Shown here piece by piece: positions 40,124-47,890 of a DNA stretch of 64,000 bases; the first letter of the stretch is position 1, and each line of letters starts with the position of its first letter. The notes below the pieces were generated by a model. That model did not search any database, had not been told where the DNA came from, and saw only the letters and a list, made by a program, of their open reading frames with translations. This DNA comes from Magnetospira sp. QH-2 (GTDB taxonomy: Bacteria > Pseudomonadota > Alphaproteobacteria > Rhodospirillales > Magnetospiraceae): contig NZ_FO538765.1 of assembly GCF_000968135.1 (NCBI RefSeq), positions 744,001 through 808,000 on the forward strand, given 5' to 3'. A program made the position numbers and the translations under genes.

Positions 40124-41068
40124 TTGAAGGTTGCGTTCACTCTGCCGGTGACTGGGACCCTCCGAGTCCAGAAGGACGAGCCAATTCAGTTATATGATTG
40201 GTCGTTCTATTTTATGGCTGACGAGACTACTGGGTTCGTCAATTCGCTCGTCATCGAGTTGAGCAACATTCCCAAGGAGAAATGGCCTACCCTTGTCACC
40301 GTAGAGCAAGACCCGAACGCTGATATTCCGCAGTTCCCATTTTCCGTAAATCCAGACGCATTCCATTTTCAGATGATCGAGCAGCAGATTATCAATCTCG
40401 AAAGCTATCTCAGTGTCTATGGACTCGAAGAAATTCAGTTTCGGCACATTGATGTACGATGGATTTCTGAGGAGGGCGACGACCTGGACGAAGGGTTATT
40501 CGCTGGGTTCTCTATGCCGCCCAGTGAACCAGAAAGCAGGTACGATCCGCTTAATCACCTGTTTCTTGTGAAATGCATAGTGGCCTCGAACTCAACCGGG
40601 CCTGAAGCAGCGGCACTAGCTCATTACCGGGTCGGGGCATCTCACTACAACAATCGGCGATACATTGAAGCGATTAGAAATCTTTACCTTTGCATCGAGA
40701 CCCTTTTCGCAAATGGCAAAAGCAAGAGGGATGCAACGCTCAGTGAGTTCCGAAAATCAGCGATCCTCAAGAACGCTATCCAAGGCGAATTGCTAAACTC
40801 GCCCTCAAAGAGTTTGGCGATCATTCTGGAGAAATATCCCAAAATCTCGGACCACCCAGGCACCGAGGGAATTCTCAGGTTCATCTATAACCTTCGAGGT
40901 CTGGTGCAACATGCGAATGGGTTCACAAAAGGCCAGTGGCACCCGAGCCGTCAGCAAGATTTTGAGCATGAGGCGATTAGCCTAATCAACATTGTTGATG
41001 CGATTTGCTGGCAGATTGCTGAACGGGACATTTCCTCAATCAAGCCGAAAGAACCTGATCCCGGCTGA
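40124..41068 (+). CDS. HEPN-like C-terminal domain protein
   Basis: A 314-residue soluble protein starting with TTG at 40124. I chose this start because a good GGAGG sits seven bases upstream and the alternative upstream start lies in the PIN gene. Residues 1-150 are an unrecognised beta-rich domain ('KVAFTLPVTGTLRV'). Residues 160-305 are helical with 'YNNRRYIEAIRNLYLCIETLF' and an R-x4-H motif at R258-H263 ('NLRGLVQHA'), which is the HEPN RNase pattern. It follows the PIN gene by 22 bases and may belong to the same defence or toxin operon. Confidence 0.6.
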   Translation: MKVAFTLPVTGTLRVQKDEPIQLYDWSFYFMADETTGFVNSLVIELSNIPKEKWPTLVTVEQDPNADIPQFPFSVNPDAFHFQMIEQQIINLESYLSVYGLEEIQFRHIDVRWISEEGDDLDEGLFAGFSMPPSEPESRYDPLNHLFLVKCIVASNSTGPEAAALAHYRVGASHYNNRRYIEAIRNLYLCIETLFANGKSKRDATLSEFRKSAILKNAIQGELLNSPSKSLAIILEKYPKISDHPGTEGILRFIYNLRGLVQHANGFTKGQWHPSRQQDFEHEAISLINIVDAICWQIAERDISSIKPKEPDPG

Positions 41069-41094
41069 CCCGTCTCATTCGGGTACACCCAAAC

Positions 41095-41115
41095 AATGTC
41101 CGAATTTGAGACATT
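41095..41115. promoter_or_regulatory. palindrome upstream of the resolvase gene
   Basis: AATGTC (41095-41100) pairs with GACATT (41110-41115) across nine bases. Its position about 85 bases before the recombinase start and the TGTC/GACA arms resemble resolvase-binding half-sites. This is a candidate res site or operator only. Confidence 0.4.
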
Positions 41116-41200
41116 AAAACCGTCTTTTTCGGGTGCCTCGTATTGACGAATCTCCGGTTCGTGGCACGGTCTAAAGGTATATGAGACACCGGAGGGCGGA

Positions 41201-41746
41201 ATGGCGGTTTATGGATATGCACGGGTCAGCACGACCGACCAGGACCTGACCATCCAGGAGCAGGCGTTGCGTTCATACGGCTGCGACATCATCCGAGCGG
41301 AAAAGGTCTCCGGCACCAGTCGAGATGGCCGAAAGGAACTCGAAACCCTGCTCGATTTCCTCCGCAACGGCGACACACTGGTCGTCACCCGGATCGACCG
41401 GCTCGCCCGCTCGATTCGAGACCTCCAAAATCTTGTCCACGATTTGAAAGAACGCGGCGTGATCCTCAAAGCGACGGAGCAACCCATCGACACCGGCACG
41501 GCGGCAGGCAAGGCATTCCTCGACATGCTGGGCGTCTTCGCCGAATTCGAAACCAATCTTCGTTCTGAAAGGCAGATGGAGGGTATCGCCAAGGCAAAGG
41601 CTGCGGGTGTCTATAAAGGCCGGAAGCCGACCATCGATCGGGATGAGGTTGCTCGTCTGCGAGCCGAAGGAAAGGGAGTATCGGAAATCGCTCGCACCCT
41701 CAATATCGGTCGAGCGAGCGTGTATCGGGTGATGAACAGCGGGTGA
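41201..41746 (+). CDS. serine recombinase (resolvase/invertase family)
   Basis: A 181-residue small serine recombinase. The N-terminal catalytic domain has 'YGYARVSTTDQDLTIQEQAL' with the nucleophilic serine, 'VTRIDRLARSIRDLQNLV' and the long E helix 'GVFAEFETNLRSERQMEGI'. The C-terminal 45 residues form a helix-turn-helix ('VSEIARTLNIGRASVYRVM'). Length is that of Tn3-type resolvases or Pin/Gin invertases. No transposase or obvious invertible segment is next to it. GGAGGG precedes the ATG. Confidence 0.92.
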   Translation: MAVYGYARVSTTDQDLTIQEQALRSYGCDIIRAEKVSGTSRDGRKELETLLDFLRNGDTLVVTRIDRLARSIRDLQNLVHDLKERGVILKATEQPIDTGTAAGKAFLDMLGVFAEFETNLRSERQMEGIAKAKAAGVYKGRKPTIDRDEVARLRAEGKGVSEIARTLNIGRASVYRVMNSG

Positions 41747-41937
41747 CTGATCGCAGACTTCAAAATGTAAGCCATAGTATTTCTAGAAATTGCCGCGTGA
41801 GCGTCAAAAAACTTCAACAAGTCGGCCCGCAGGCCACGGCGGGAAGCAAATTGGTATCAGTCTTTATCTCTGGCCTTGGCCGGAGGTGATTTCAAACCGA
41901 CCTTGATCGTATAGAGCAACGACCAAGGAACACCTCA

Positions 41938-42096
41938 ATGACCACCCATCAAACAAGAACCAGAATCGTCCAGAATCCGTATGGGCTTGTGGATTACATC
42001 GATCAAACCGTCCGGGCTGTCGCCAAGCGAAAGTATGTCAACCTTCCTACCGACAAGCGACTGACTGTGATGCGACTCGAAATCTCCAAGCGTTGA
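41938..42096 (+). CDS. small basic hypothetical protein, 52 aa
   Basis: A 52-residue basic protein (MTTHQTRTRIVQNPYG... ending in RLEISKR) with AAGGA upstream. It is tyrosine- and arginine-rich and soluble. No family is recognised. It stands alone in a 430-base stretch between the resolvase and the YgjP-like gene; the rest of that stretch shows no gene. Confidence 0.4.
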   Translation: MTTHQTRTRIVQNPYGLVDYIDQTVRAVAKRKYVNLPTDKRLTVMRLEISKR

Positions 42097-42174
42097 ACAC
42101 CAGAATCAATCGGCAGAAAGGCGATTCTCTCAAGAAGAGAAGCAGGCACTCTAAGACGTGAACTCGTCGTTTCG

Positions 42175-42921
42175 TTAAGTCATAGTAGGTTCAATTCGTC
42201 TGACGGTCAGTAAGTTCTCGTTTCTTTGCAGCCAAGTTTTACGGGCTTCGAAGTCAGGAACTATAAAAGCGACCAAACCCCAGAACGACCGGTTATGTTT
42301 GCGATGTTGCAGGTGGCAGAGTTCGTGGGCGACAGCGTACTCCAGCACTGTTTTCGGGGCGAAGATGAGGTGCCAGTTCAAATTGATGATGCGATCCTGC
42401 CCGCAACTGCCCCAGAGGTGTTTCTGATCCTTGATGCGGAAATCCTTGGGAACGAGACCGTTGGGTTCGCCGTGGCGACGCACGAACTGGGCGATATCTA
42501 ACCGTAATCGCTTCTTCAGCCAGAGATTCAGAGCATCTTCGATCAGGATATCTCGGGTCGATTCCGGCAGCGATGTGGGGCATTCGATAAGAAAACCGTT
42601 CCGGTAGGAGACGTGGACGAGACTGTCGTCGGTCGGCACCACTTGCAGGCGGATCATCCTTCCCCGGTATGGAATCTTCGAACCTGATCTGAAACGATGG
42701 ATAGATGGAATGTTCGCCGCTGCTTCCTGCATACGGATGTGCTGCTCGAATATCCAAGCTCGCCGTCGATGCAAGGCACCATCGATTTGCTCGTCGAGTG
42801 TACCTTCGGGAACAATGACTTCGACCATCTCGGGGGTCACTGTAATTCTGGCACGCTCCCCGAAGCCGAACCTTTTCAGTACATAGGGAATATGGGTTTT
42901 GCCAACGGTGAGGATGGGCAT
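42175..42921 (-). CDS. YgjP/DUF45-type metallopeptidase domain protein
   Basis: A 248-residue protein of the YgjP (M48-like, formerly DUF45) family. The zinc motif is 'VAHELCHLQHRKHNRSFW' (HExxH with a following histidine). 'LWGSCGQDRIINLNWHLIFAP' is the standard family string. Proteins of this family are often encoded directly after hsdR in type I restriction operons, as here with only two bases between. A protease role is inferred; the family's function in restriction systems is unknown. Confidence 0.85.
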   Translation of the reverse strand: MPILTVGKTHIPYVLKRFGFGERARITVTPEMVEVIVPEGTLDEQIDGALHRRRAWIFEQHIRMQEAAANIPSIHRFRSGSKIPYRGRMIRLQVVPTDDSLVHVSYRNGFLIECPTSLPESTRDILIEDALNLWLKKRLRLDIAQFVRRHGEPNGLVPKDFRIKDQKHLWGSCGQDRIINLNWHLIFAPKTVLEYAVAHELCHLQHRKHNRSFWGLVAFIVPDFEARKTWLQRNENLLTVRRIEPTMT

Positions 42922-42923
42922 GC

Positions 42924-45900
42924 TTACGCCTTGGAGAAGGTCTTCAGGGCGAATTCCTCGATTTCCTCGGATAGAGCCTTCAAGTTTCCAAATCCCAGTT
43001 CATGTGCCATCTGACGGACCTGTTGCCGGAGTGTTTTTCGTAGTTCCGCCTTTTCCTGCCACAACGGCGGTGTATCGCCATAGATGCCCTCGATCTTTCG
43101 GGCGGCATCTGTCAGATCATCCAGTGCGAAGCCTTCGGGCAGGAAGGTTTCCAGCACCTTCATAATGCCATATGCGTCTTCCGACAATCCCGTACCCTTG
43201 TGAGCCTTGGCTTCGGCGTCGATGTCCTTTGCCAGTTCTTCCGCCACCTTGAGTTTATCCGCCCAAGACAGTTGAGCACCCTCCATCCGTTCCAGCAGTT
43301 CCTTCAGGCGGTCGGAGAATTTCCCATATCGATGCGGGTTCTCACCGAGTTTTTCGTAGACGGTCTTGCGAAGTTCCGTGGTCTTGCGAATGGCTGCGGT
43401 CTGGAGGTCATCCTCCGTCATGTCCTCGGTTTCGAAATCATCCCAGAATTGGGGATCGGTTATATGCCGCAGTTTGACGGTGACGCTCAAACCCGTTGCA
43501 TCCAAATGCTGTTCCAGCATGTCTCTGATCTTGCGGCTATAGGTCTGTTGGTCAAAGGCTTCGCGTTTCTCGAAAACCTGCGTGGCGTAGCGGAGGAAAC
43601 CTGCAACCCACTTCAGATCAAGCGTGAACTCAAGCACGGATGGATCAGGGCTGAGGGATTCATAGTGGGAGATGAAATCCCGAGCCTTTGACCGGAACAG
43701 GAACCATTGGTCCTCGCTGTTCAGCGTGCTGACCAGGGCATCGTATTCCTTCTTCAGATCGCCCTTGTTTCGCTTCACTCCCTTCATCAATCCGACAACC
43801 GTCGCATGGGTAGCCCGCAGTTGTGACCGGAGGTCGTCAAGGTTCCGCATTGCATTCTTCACGTCGTCGCTACGGTACGACGACAGGGCTTCGTCGAGCT
43901 TTTTGGAGACCCCGATGTAATCGACGATCAACCCGTTTTTCTTTCGCTCGTCCGCAACCCGGTTGGTTCGGGCGATTGCTTGCAGCAGCGAATGCTCTTT
44001 CAGCGGCTTGTCGAGATACATCACGGACTCGATGGGTGCATCGAACCCGGTCAATAACTTGTCGCAGACGATCAGGAAGTCGGGTGTTTCTCCTTTGCGG
44101 TTGAACGCTGCCTTGACGGCAGTCTCGACATCTCGATCCAGAAAGAGGCGGCGGAGATCGCTTCGGATGTCTTCAGTGCGGGCATCCTCTGACGGCTTGT
44201 CGTCTTCCTGGGATTGGGAGAAGACGCAGGCCGACATGGCGGTAGCTTGATCCCTGGCCTCGTCCGCAGCAAGCCCCTCTTTGACCAAATCCTCAGCGAT
44301 TACACGGTCCAAAGCCCGCTTGTAGAGAACGACCGATTCCCGGTCGATGGCGACGATCTGAGCCTTGAAGCCATCCGGGACGGCGTAGGCTTTGAAGTGC
44401 GTCCAGATGTCGAAGGCGATGAGGTCGATCCGTTTGGAGTGCTTCACCAGATCGGCGATGGTCACGCCCCGCTTCTTGACCTTCTCTAGTTCCTCGTTCG
44501 GCAGGTCGGCGAACCATTGGTCGAACAGAATGTCGATCTTGGCTTCGTCGATGTGCCAGTCGGCTTTGCGTCCGGTATAGAAGATCGGCACCGTTGCCCC
44601 GTCCGCCACCGCATCGTCGATACCGTACTTGTCGAGGTAGCCTTCCCCTTCGACGCCGAAGTTGCGGTAGGTGTCACGGTCGGTCTTTTTGACGGGTGTC
44701 CCGGTGAATCCGAAGAAGCGGGCATCGGGCAGCGTCGCTCGCAGGAGAGCCCCGAGGTCTTTTTCCTGGGTGCGGTGACATTCGTCCACCATGACGATCC
44801 AGCTTGCAGAATTCAGAACCGGCGTCTTCGACCCCTGGAACTTGAACACCGTGGACAGCACCGTCTGGCCGTCGATGCCGCTGCGAATGGTGTCGAGCAG
44901 ATCACCGATGGACTCCGCCCGTTCGGGATTGGGAAGCCCGCATGCCTGGAAGGTGCCGCTGATCTGATCATCGAGATCGATACGGTCGGTGAGTACCATC
45001 AGGTTGGGATTGGCGAGTTCGGGCGAGGTCTCGGTCAGATGCGTCTTCATCTTCAGGGCAGCGAACACCATGGTCAGCGACTTGCCCGATCCTTGGGTGT
45101 GCCAGATCAGCCCCCGGCGATGCTCGTTCTCGACCACCCGCTCGACCATCTTGTTGACCGCACGAAATTGCTGATATCGGCAGATTTTCTTGATCCGGCC
45201 TTCCTCAGTTTTCTCGAAGACGATGAAGTGGGCGATGAGATCGAGCAGCCGGGACGGCTCCAACAGCGACCACAGTCCCTTGGAAAGCTCATCGGGGAAA
45301 TCCGCCTCCAGCTTCGGCCAGGGATCACGCCAGGAGCCGTAGAACTTCGACGGGCTGCCGGTGGAGCCATAGAGGCAGTTGGTACCGTCCGTGATGATGT
45401 TGAAGCAGTTAGTATGGAACAATCGGGGGATGTCCCGCTCGTACCGCTTGATCTGATCGAACGCCTCGCCGCTCTTGTCCTTGGCGTTCAGCGGCGACTT
45501 GCATTCGATGACCACCACCGGGATGCCGTTCACGTAGACCACTACGTCGGGAATGCCCGGTTTCTCCGATTTGACGTAGAGTTGGCGGGTGACCGAGAAG
45601 GTGTTGTTGGCGGGGTTCTGAAAATCGATGACCCGGACGGTCTTGTGTTCCGCCTGCCCCGAGACCTTGCGGCTGTAATTACCCCGCAGAATGCCGAGCC
45701 ATTCCTCGTTGTCGCTCTTTGTCAGCAGATCGACGTAGGCGGCTCGGGCGTCTTCCTCCGACAGCCCGTTTAAGCGTCGCAGGGCATTGATCAGGATGGG
45801 GCGGAACAGCACCAGATTGTCGCCATCCCGCAGACCCACGTGGTCGGCGGGATTGACGAAGCCGTAGCCCATGCCCTCAAGGCACTGGATGGTCGGCTTT

Positions 45901-45926
45901 TCGGCGAGGTGCCATTCGCTGCTCAT
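42924..45926 (-). CDS. hsdR: type I restriction enzyme R subunit
   Basis: A 1000-residue motor-nuclease subunit. The N-terminal PD-(D/E)xK nuclease has PD at 126-127 and ECK at 141-143. The SF2 helicase motor shows Walker A 'TQGSGKSLT' (about 278-286), DECH at 381-384, 'FFGFTGTPVKKTD', and the helicase C-terminal 'AIARTNRVADERKKNGLIVDY'. The C terminus carries the usual helical HsdM-binding region. I chose the ATG at 45926 with GGGGGAAG upstream. All key residues appear intact, so the subunit should be active. Confidence 0.95.
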   Translation of the reverse strand: MSSEWHLAEKPTIQCLEGMGYGFVNPADHVGLRDGDNLVLFRPILINALRRLNGLSEEDARAAYVDLLTKSDNEEWLGILRGNYSRKVSGQAEHKTVRVIDFQNPANNTFSVTRQLYVKSEKPGIPDVVVYVNGIPVVVIECKSPLNAKDKSGEAFDQIKRYERDIPRLFHTNCFNIITDGTNCLYGSTGSPSKFYGSWRDPWPKLEADFPDELSKGLWSLLEPSRLLDLIAHFIVFEKTEEGRIKKICRYQQFRAVNKMVERVVENEHRRGLIWHTQGSGKSLTMVFAALKMKTHLTETSPELANPNLMVLTDRIDLDDQISGTFQACGLPNPERAESIGDLLDTIRSGIDGQTVLSTVFKFQGSKTPVLNSASWIVMVDECHRTQEKDLGALLRATLPDARFFGFTGTPVKKTDRDTYRNFGVEGEGYLDKYGIDDAVADGATVPIFYTGRKADWHIDEAKIDILFDQWFADLPNEELEKVKKRGVTIADLVKHSKRIDLIAFDIWTHFKAYAVPDGFKAQIVAIDRESVVLYKRALDRVIAEDLVKEGLAADEARDQATAMSACVFSQSQEDDKPSEDARTEDIRSDLRRLFLDRDVETAVKAAFNRKGETPDFLIVCDKLLTGFDAPIESVMYLDKPLKEHSLLQAIARTNRVADERKKNGLIVDYIGVSKKLDEALSSYRSDDVKNAMRNLDDLRSQLRATHATVVGLMKGVKRNKGDLKKEYDALVSTLNSEDQWFLFRSKARDFISHYESLSPDPSVLEFTLDLKWVAGFLRYATQVFEKREAFDQQTYSRKIRDMLEQHLDATGLSVTVKLRHITDPQFWDDFETEDMTEDDLQTAAIRKTTELRKTVYEKLGENPHRYGKFSDRLKELLERMEGAQLSWADKLKVAEELAKDIDAEAKAHKGTGLSEDAYGIMKVLETFLPEGFALDDLTDAARKIEGIYGDTPPLWQEKAELRKTLRQQVRQMAHELGFGNLKALSEEIEEFALKTFSKA

Positions 45927-46017
45927 GCTTCCCCCAATTGAAGGGCAACCCACCAATTTCTGAGTGACGACTTCTTATAATGAATAGTCCTGCCATACAC
46001 CCTGGTAAGTTCAACCT

Positions 46018-47184
46018 TCAGTCAAAGCGTCGTTCTTGATCGTTCCATCCTACTCTACGCAATTCTGGAACAGGAGACCTGTGAAGAATTGCAACCGTTC
46101 CGTCGCCGAACAAGGTGTAGTCATCGGCCCATTCAATCGGAAAGTCTTCGCCCCAGTCCCGGCGATTGACACTCCCATCATCCTCGTTAGGGTATTCTGC
46201 GAGTCTGTAAACTGGTTCCATGACTTCCTTCAGAAGGCCAAAAGTAATCCTGTAGGGACGACCGTCCCAGCAGATGGGCCAAGAAGAACGATGATGCGTC
46301 ATGAATTCTCTACCACCTGCTTCGAATACGCCAACTGCATCTCGTTTGTGAGTTTGCATGATAGGCTCGGAATCCATACGTCGCCGTAGCTTGCCAGCCA
46401 TTCGAGGCAATCGTAGCAATCGGGAAATTGCCGAGTAGTGATAGGGAATAAACGAAGCAGAAATCGAGTGCGGACCAAGTGGGTAGGTTGATGGAGAGAG
46501 GCTTGTACCTGTTGGAGACCGGTTCGTAGTAAAAAATAGCTCAATTGGATCGTTCTCAGGCAACCGGACTCCAATACACAAACCGTCAGAGATGGGTAAA
46601 CCACAAGCCCTCCCAATTAGATTACTCTGAATTTGACGACGCCACTCCGTCTTCAATCGTTGCTCAACCGTTGTAGGAGTGCCGGTCGATCCCTTCGTTT
46701 CACAGAGTGAAATCCCTAGCCCATCGGAGTAAACGAAATCGGGCGTTGCTCCCGATGAAGACCCGACCACCTCTTCCCAGTGGCCTTGCCATGCGAAACC
46801 GCAAGCATCCATGTAAAGGGTTCCCAGAGCCGCCCCGAACTGTCCCGTTACGCCGGTTCGCATGAAATCTTTCCAGGAAGCGAAGCCTCCGGGTCCAAGC
46901 GTTATTCCTGATCCGGTCTTTTTTGTTTGCGAAAGGAGTGCCATCGCAAAATGAAATGCAGCAAGGTTTATAGACTTGGAAGCTGATTTGAATGCCGAGC
47001 ATCTGATAGCTGAAGAGACGAAATTCCAAGGACTGATGCTGAACTGCTCACTGAAACCCAACGCATTATAGACATTTGGATATTTAGGGTAGAGTTCCCC
47101 CCAGCGGTTCCGACTAGCCGAGGGTGGGCTATCGGTTCTCCAGGCTGTTTCGACCTCTATGTTTTTTCGCCCCCAAAACCACAT
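46018..47184 (-). CDS. unknown protein with a PD-(D/E)xK nuclease-like motif
   Basis: A 388-residue protein located inside the type I operon between hsdS and hsdR. PD at 148-149 ('GATPDFVYSDGLGISLCETKG') followed by E162-T-K164 gives a PD-(D/E)xK spacing, preceded by a helical region with a conserved-looking 'GQFGAALGTLYMDACGF'. No family name is recognised. I chose the ATG at 47184, one base after the stop of the upstream gene and with GGGAG in front; an upstream TTG is less likely. It may be an additional nuclease or accessory factor. Confidence 0.7.
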   Translation of the reverse strand: MWFWGRKNIEVETAWRTDSPPSASRNRWGELYPKYPNVYNALGFSEQFSISPWNFVSSAIRCSAFKSASKSINLAAFHFAMALLSQTKKTGSGITLGPGGFASWKDFMRTGVTGQFGAALGTLYMDACGFAWQGHWEEVVGSSSGATPDFVYSDGLGISLCETKGSTGTPTTVEQRLKTEWRRQIQSNLIGRACGLPISDGLCIGVRLPENDPIELFFTTNRSPTGTSLSPSTYPLGPHSISASFIPYHYSAISRLLRLPRMAGKLRRRMDSEPIMQTHKRDAVGVFEAGGREFMTHHRSSWPICWDGRPYRITFGLLKEVMEPVYRLAEYPNEDDGSVNRRDWGEDFPIEWADDYTLFGDGTVAILHRSPVPELRRVGWNDQERRFD

Positions 47185-47185
47185 T

Positions 47186-47890
47186 TCACGCTCTCCCAAC
47201 GCCAATGAAAATCAGAAAGTCAAAACCCAAAGGGGTCAGATGAAACCGTCTCGAAACCAGTGGCGGCCCCATGTTGTCCAGGTCCGCATCCTCTTCGATC
47301 AATCCGAATGAGGAGAGGTGTCCAATCATCGCGGCATTTAACTGTAGTTCGGGGTCGCCCTCGTCGATTTCCTTGAGGCCATTCAACTCCTTGACAGACC
47401 GTCCTTCGCTGAGGGCGACGTAATATGACTGCTGAACTCTCTCCGCTGGAGACCTTTGTGGAAGGTTCTCCGGCAGGTAGTTGCTCAGCAGCACAATCTG
47501 CCGGTCATCGATCTGAGTCAGGATACGAAGGAAATGGCGAGCGGCAGCCTGTTTCGTGCCGTCCGACTTCAAGCCGACAGCAACAAGTTCCGCAATTTGC
47601 TGTTTTCGCTCGTCATTGAAGGCACGGGCCGCCTGCCAAATGCCTTCCTCGAATGTGTCCAGGCCCTCCGGGGTCTCCAAGGCGGCCTTCAACTGGAGTT
47701 CGTCGATACACCCCTGGAGATAGAGAAGGTATGCCTCGATCCGCTCCAGTCGGACGTTTGGGATCAACTCGGTGACTGCCGTTTGAATGACACCTCCCGC
47801 GAAGGGGACAGCCGAAGGAAGGCTGGCGACAACCCGCATCGCCCTGTTGCTGGCGGTATCACCAAGAGGGGGACGGTCATCGGCGGTCAT
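47186..47890 (-). CDS. unknown protein with N-terminal hydrophobic segment and C-terminal wHTH-like end
   Basis: A 234-residue protein that overlaps hsdS by 14 bases and is followed immediately by the nuclease-like gene. Residues 20-45 ('VVASLPSAVPFAGGVIQTAVTELIP') are hydrophobic and could form a membrane segment. They are followed by 'NVRLERIEAYLLYLQGCIDEL', which I recall from several proteins in defence neighbourhoods. The C-terminal 60 residues with 'FHLTPLGFDFL' look like a winged helix. Effector or sensor roles are both possible; nothing more can be claimed. Confidence 0.7.
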   Translation of the reverse strand: MTADDRPPLGDTASNRAMRVVASLPSAVPFAGGVIQTAVTELIPNVRLERIEAYLLYLQGCIDELQLKAALETPEGLDTFEEGIWQAARAFNDERKQQIAELVAVGLKSDGTKQAAARHFLRILTQIDDRQIVLLSNYLPENLPQRSPAERVQQSYYVALSEGRSVKELNGLKEIDEGDPELQLNAAMIGHLSSFGLIEEDADLDNMGPPLVSRRFHLTPLGFDFLIFIGVGRA

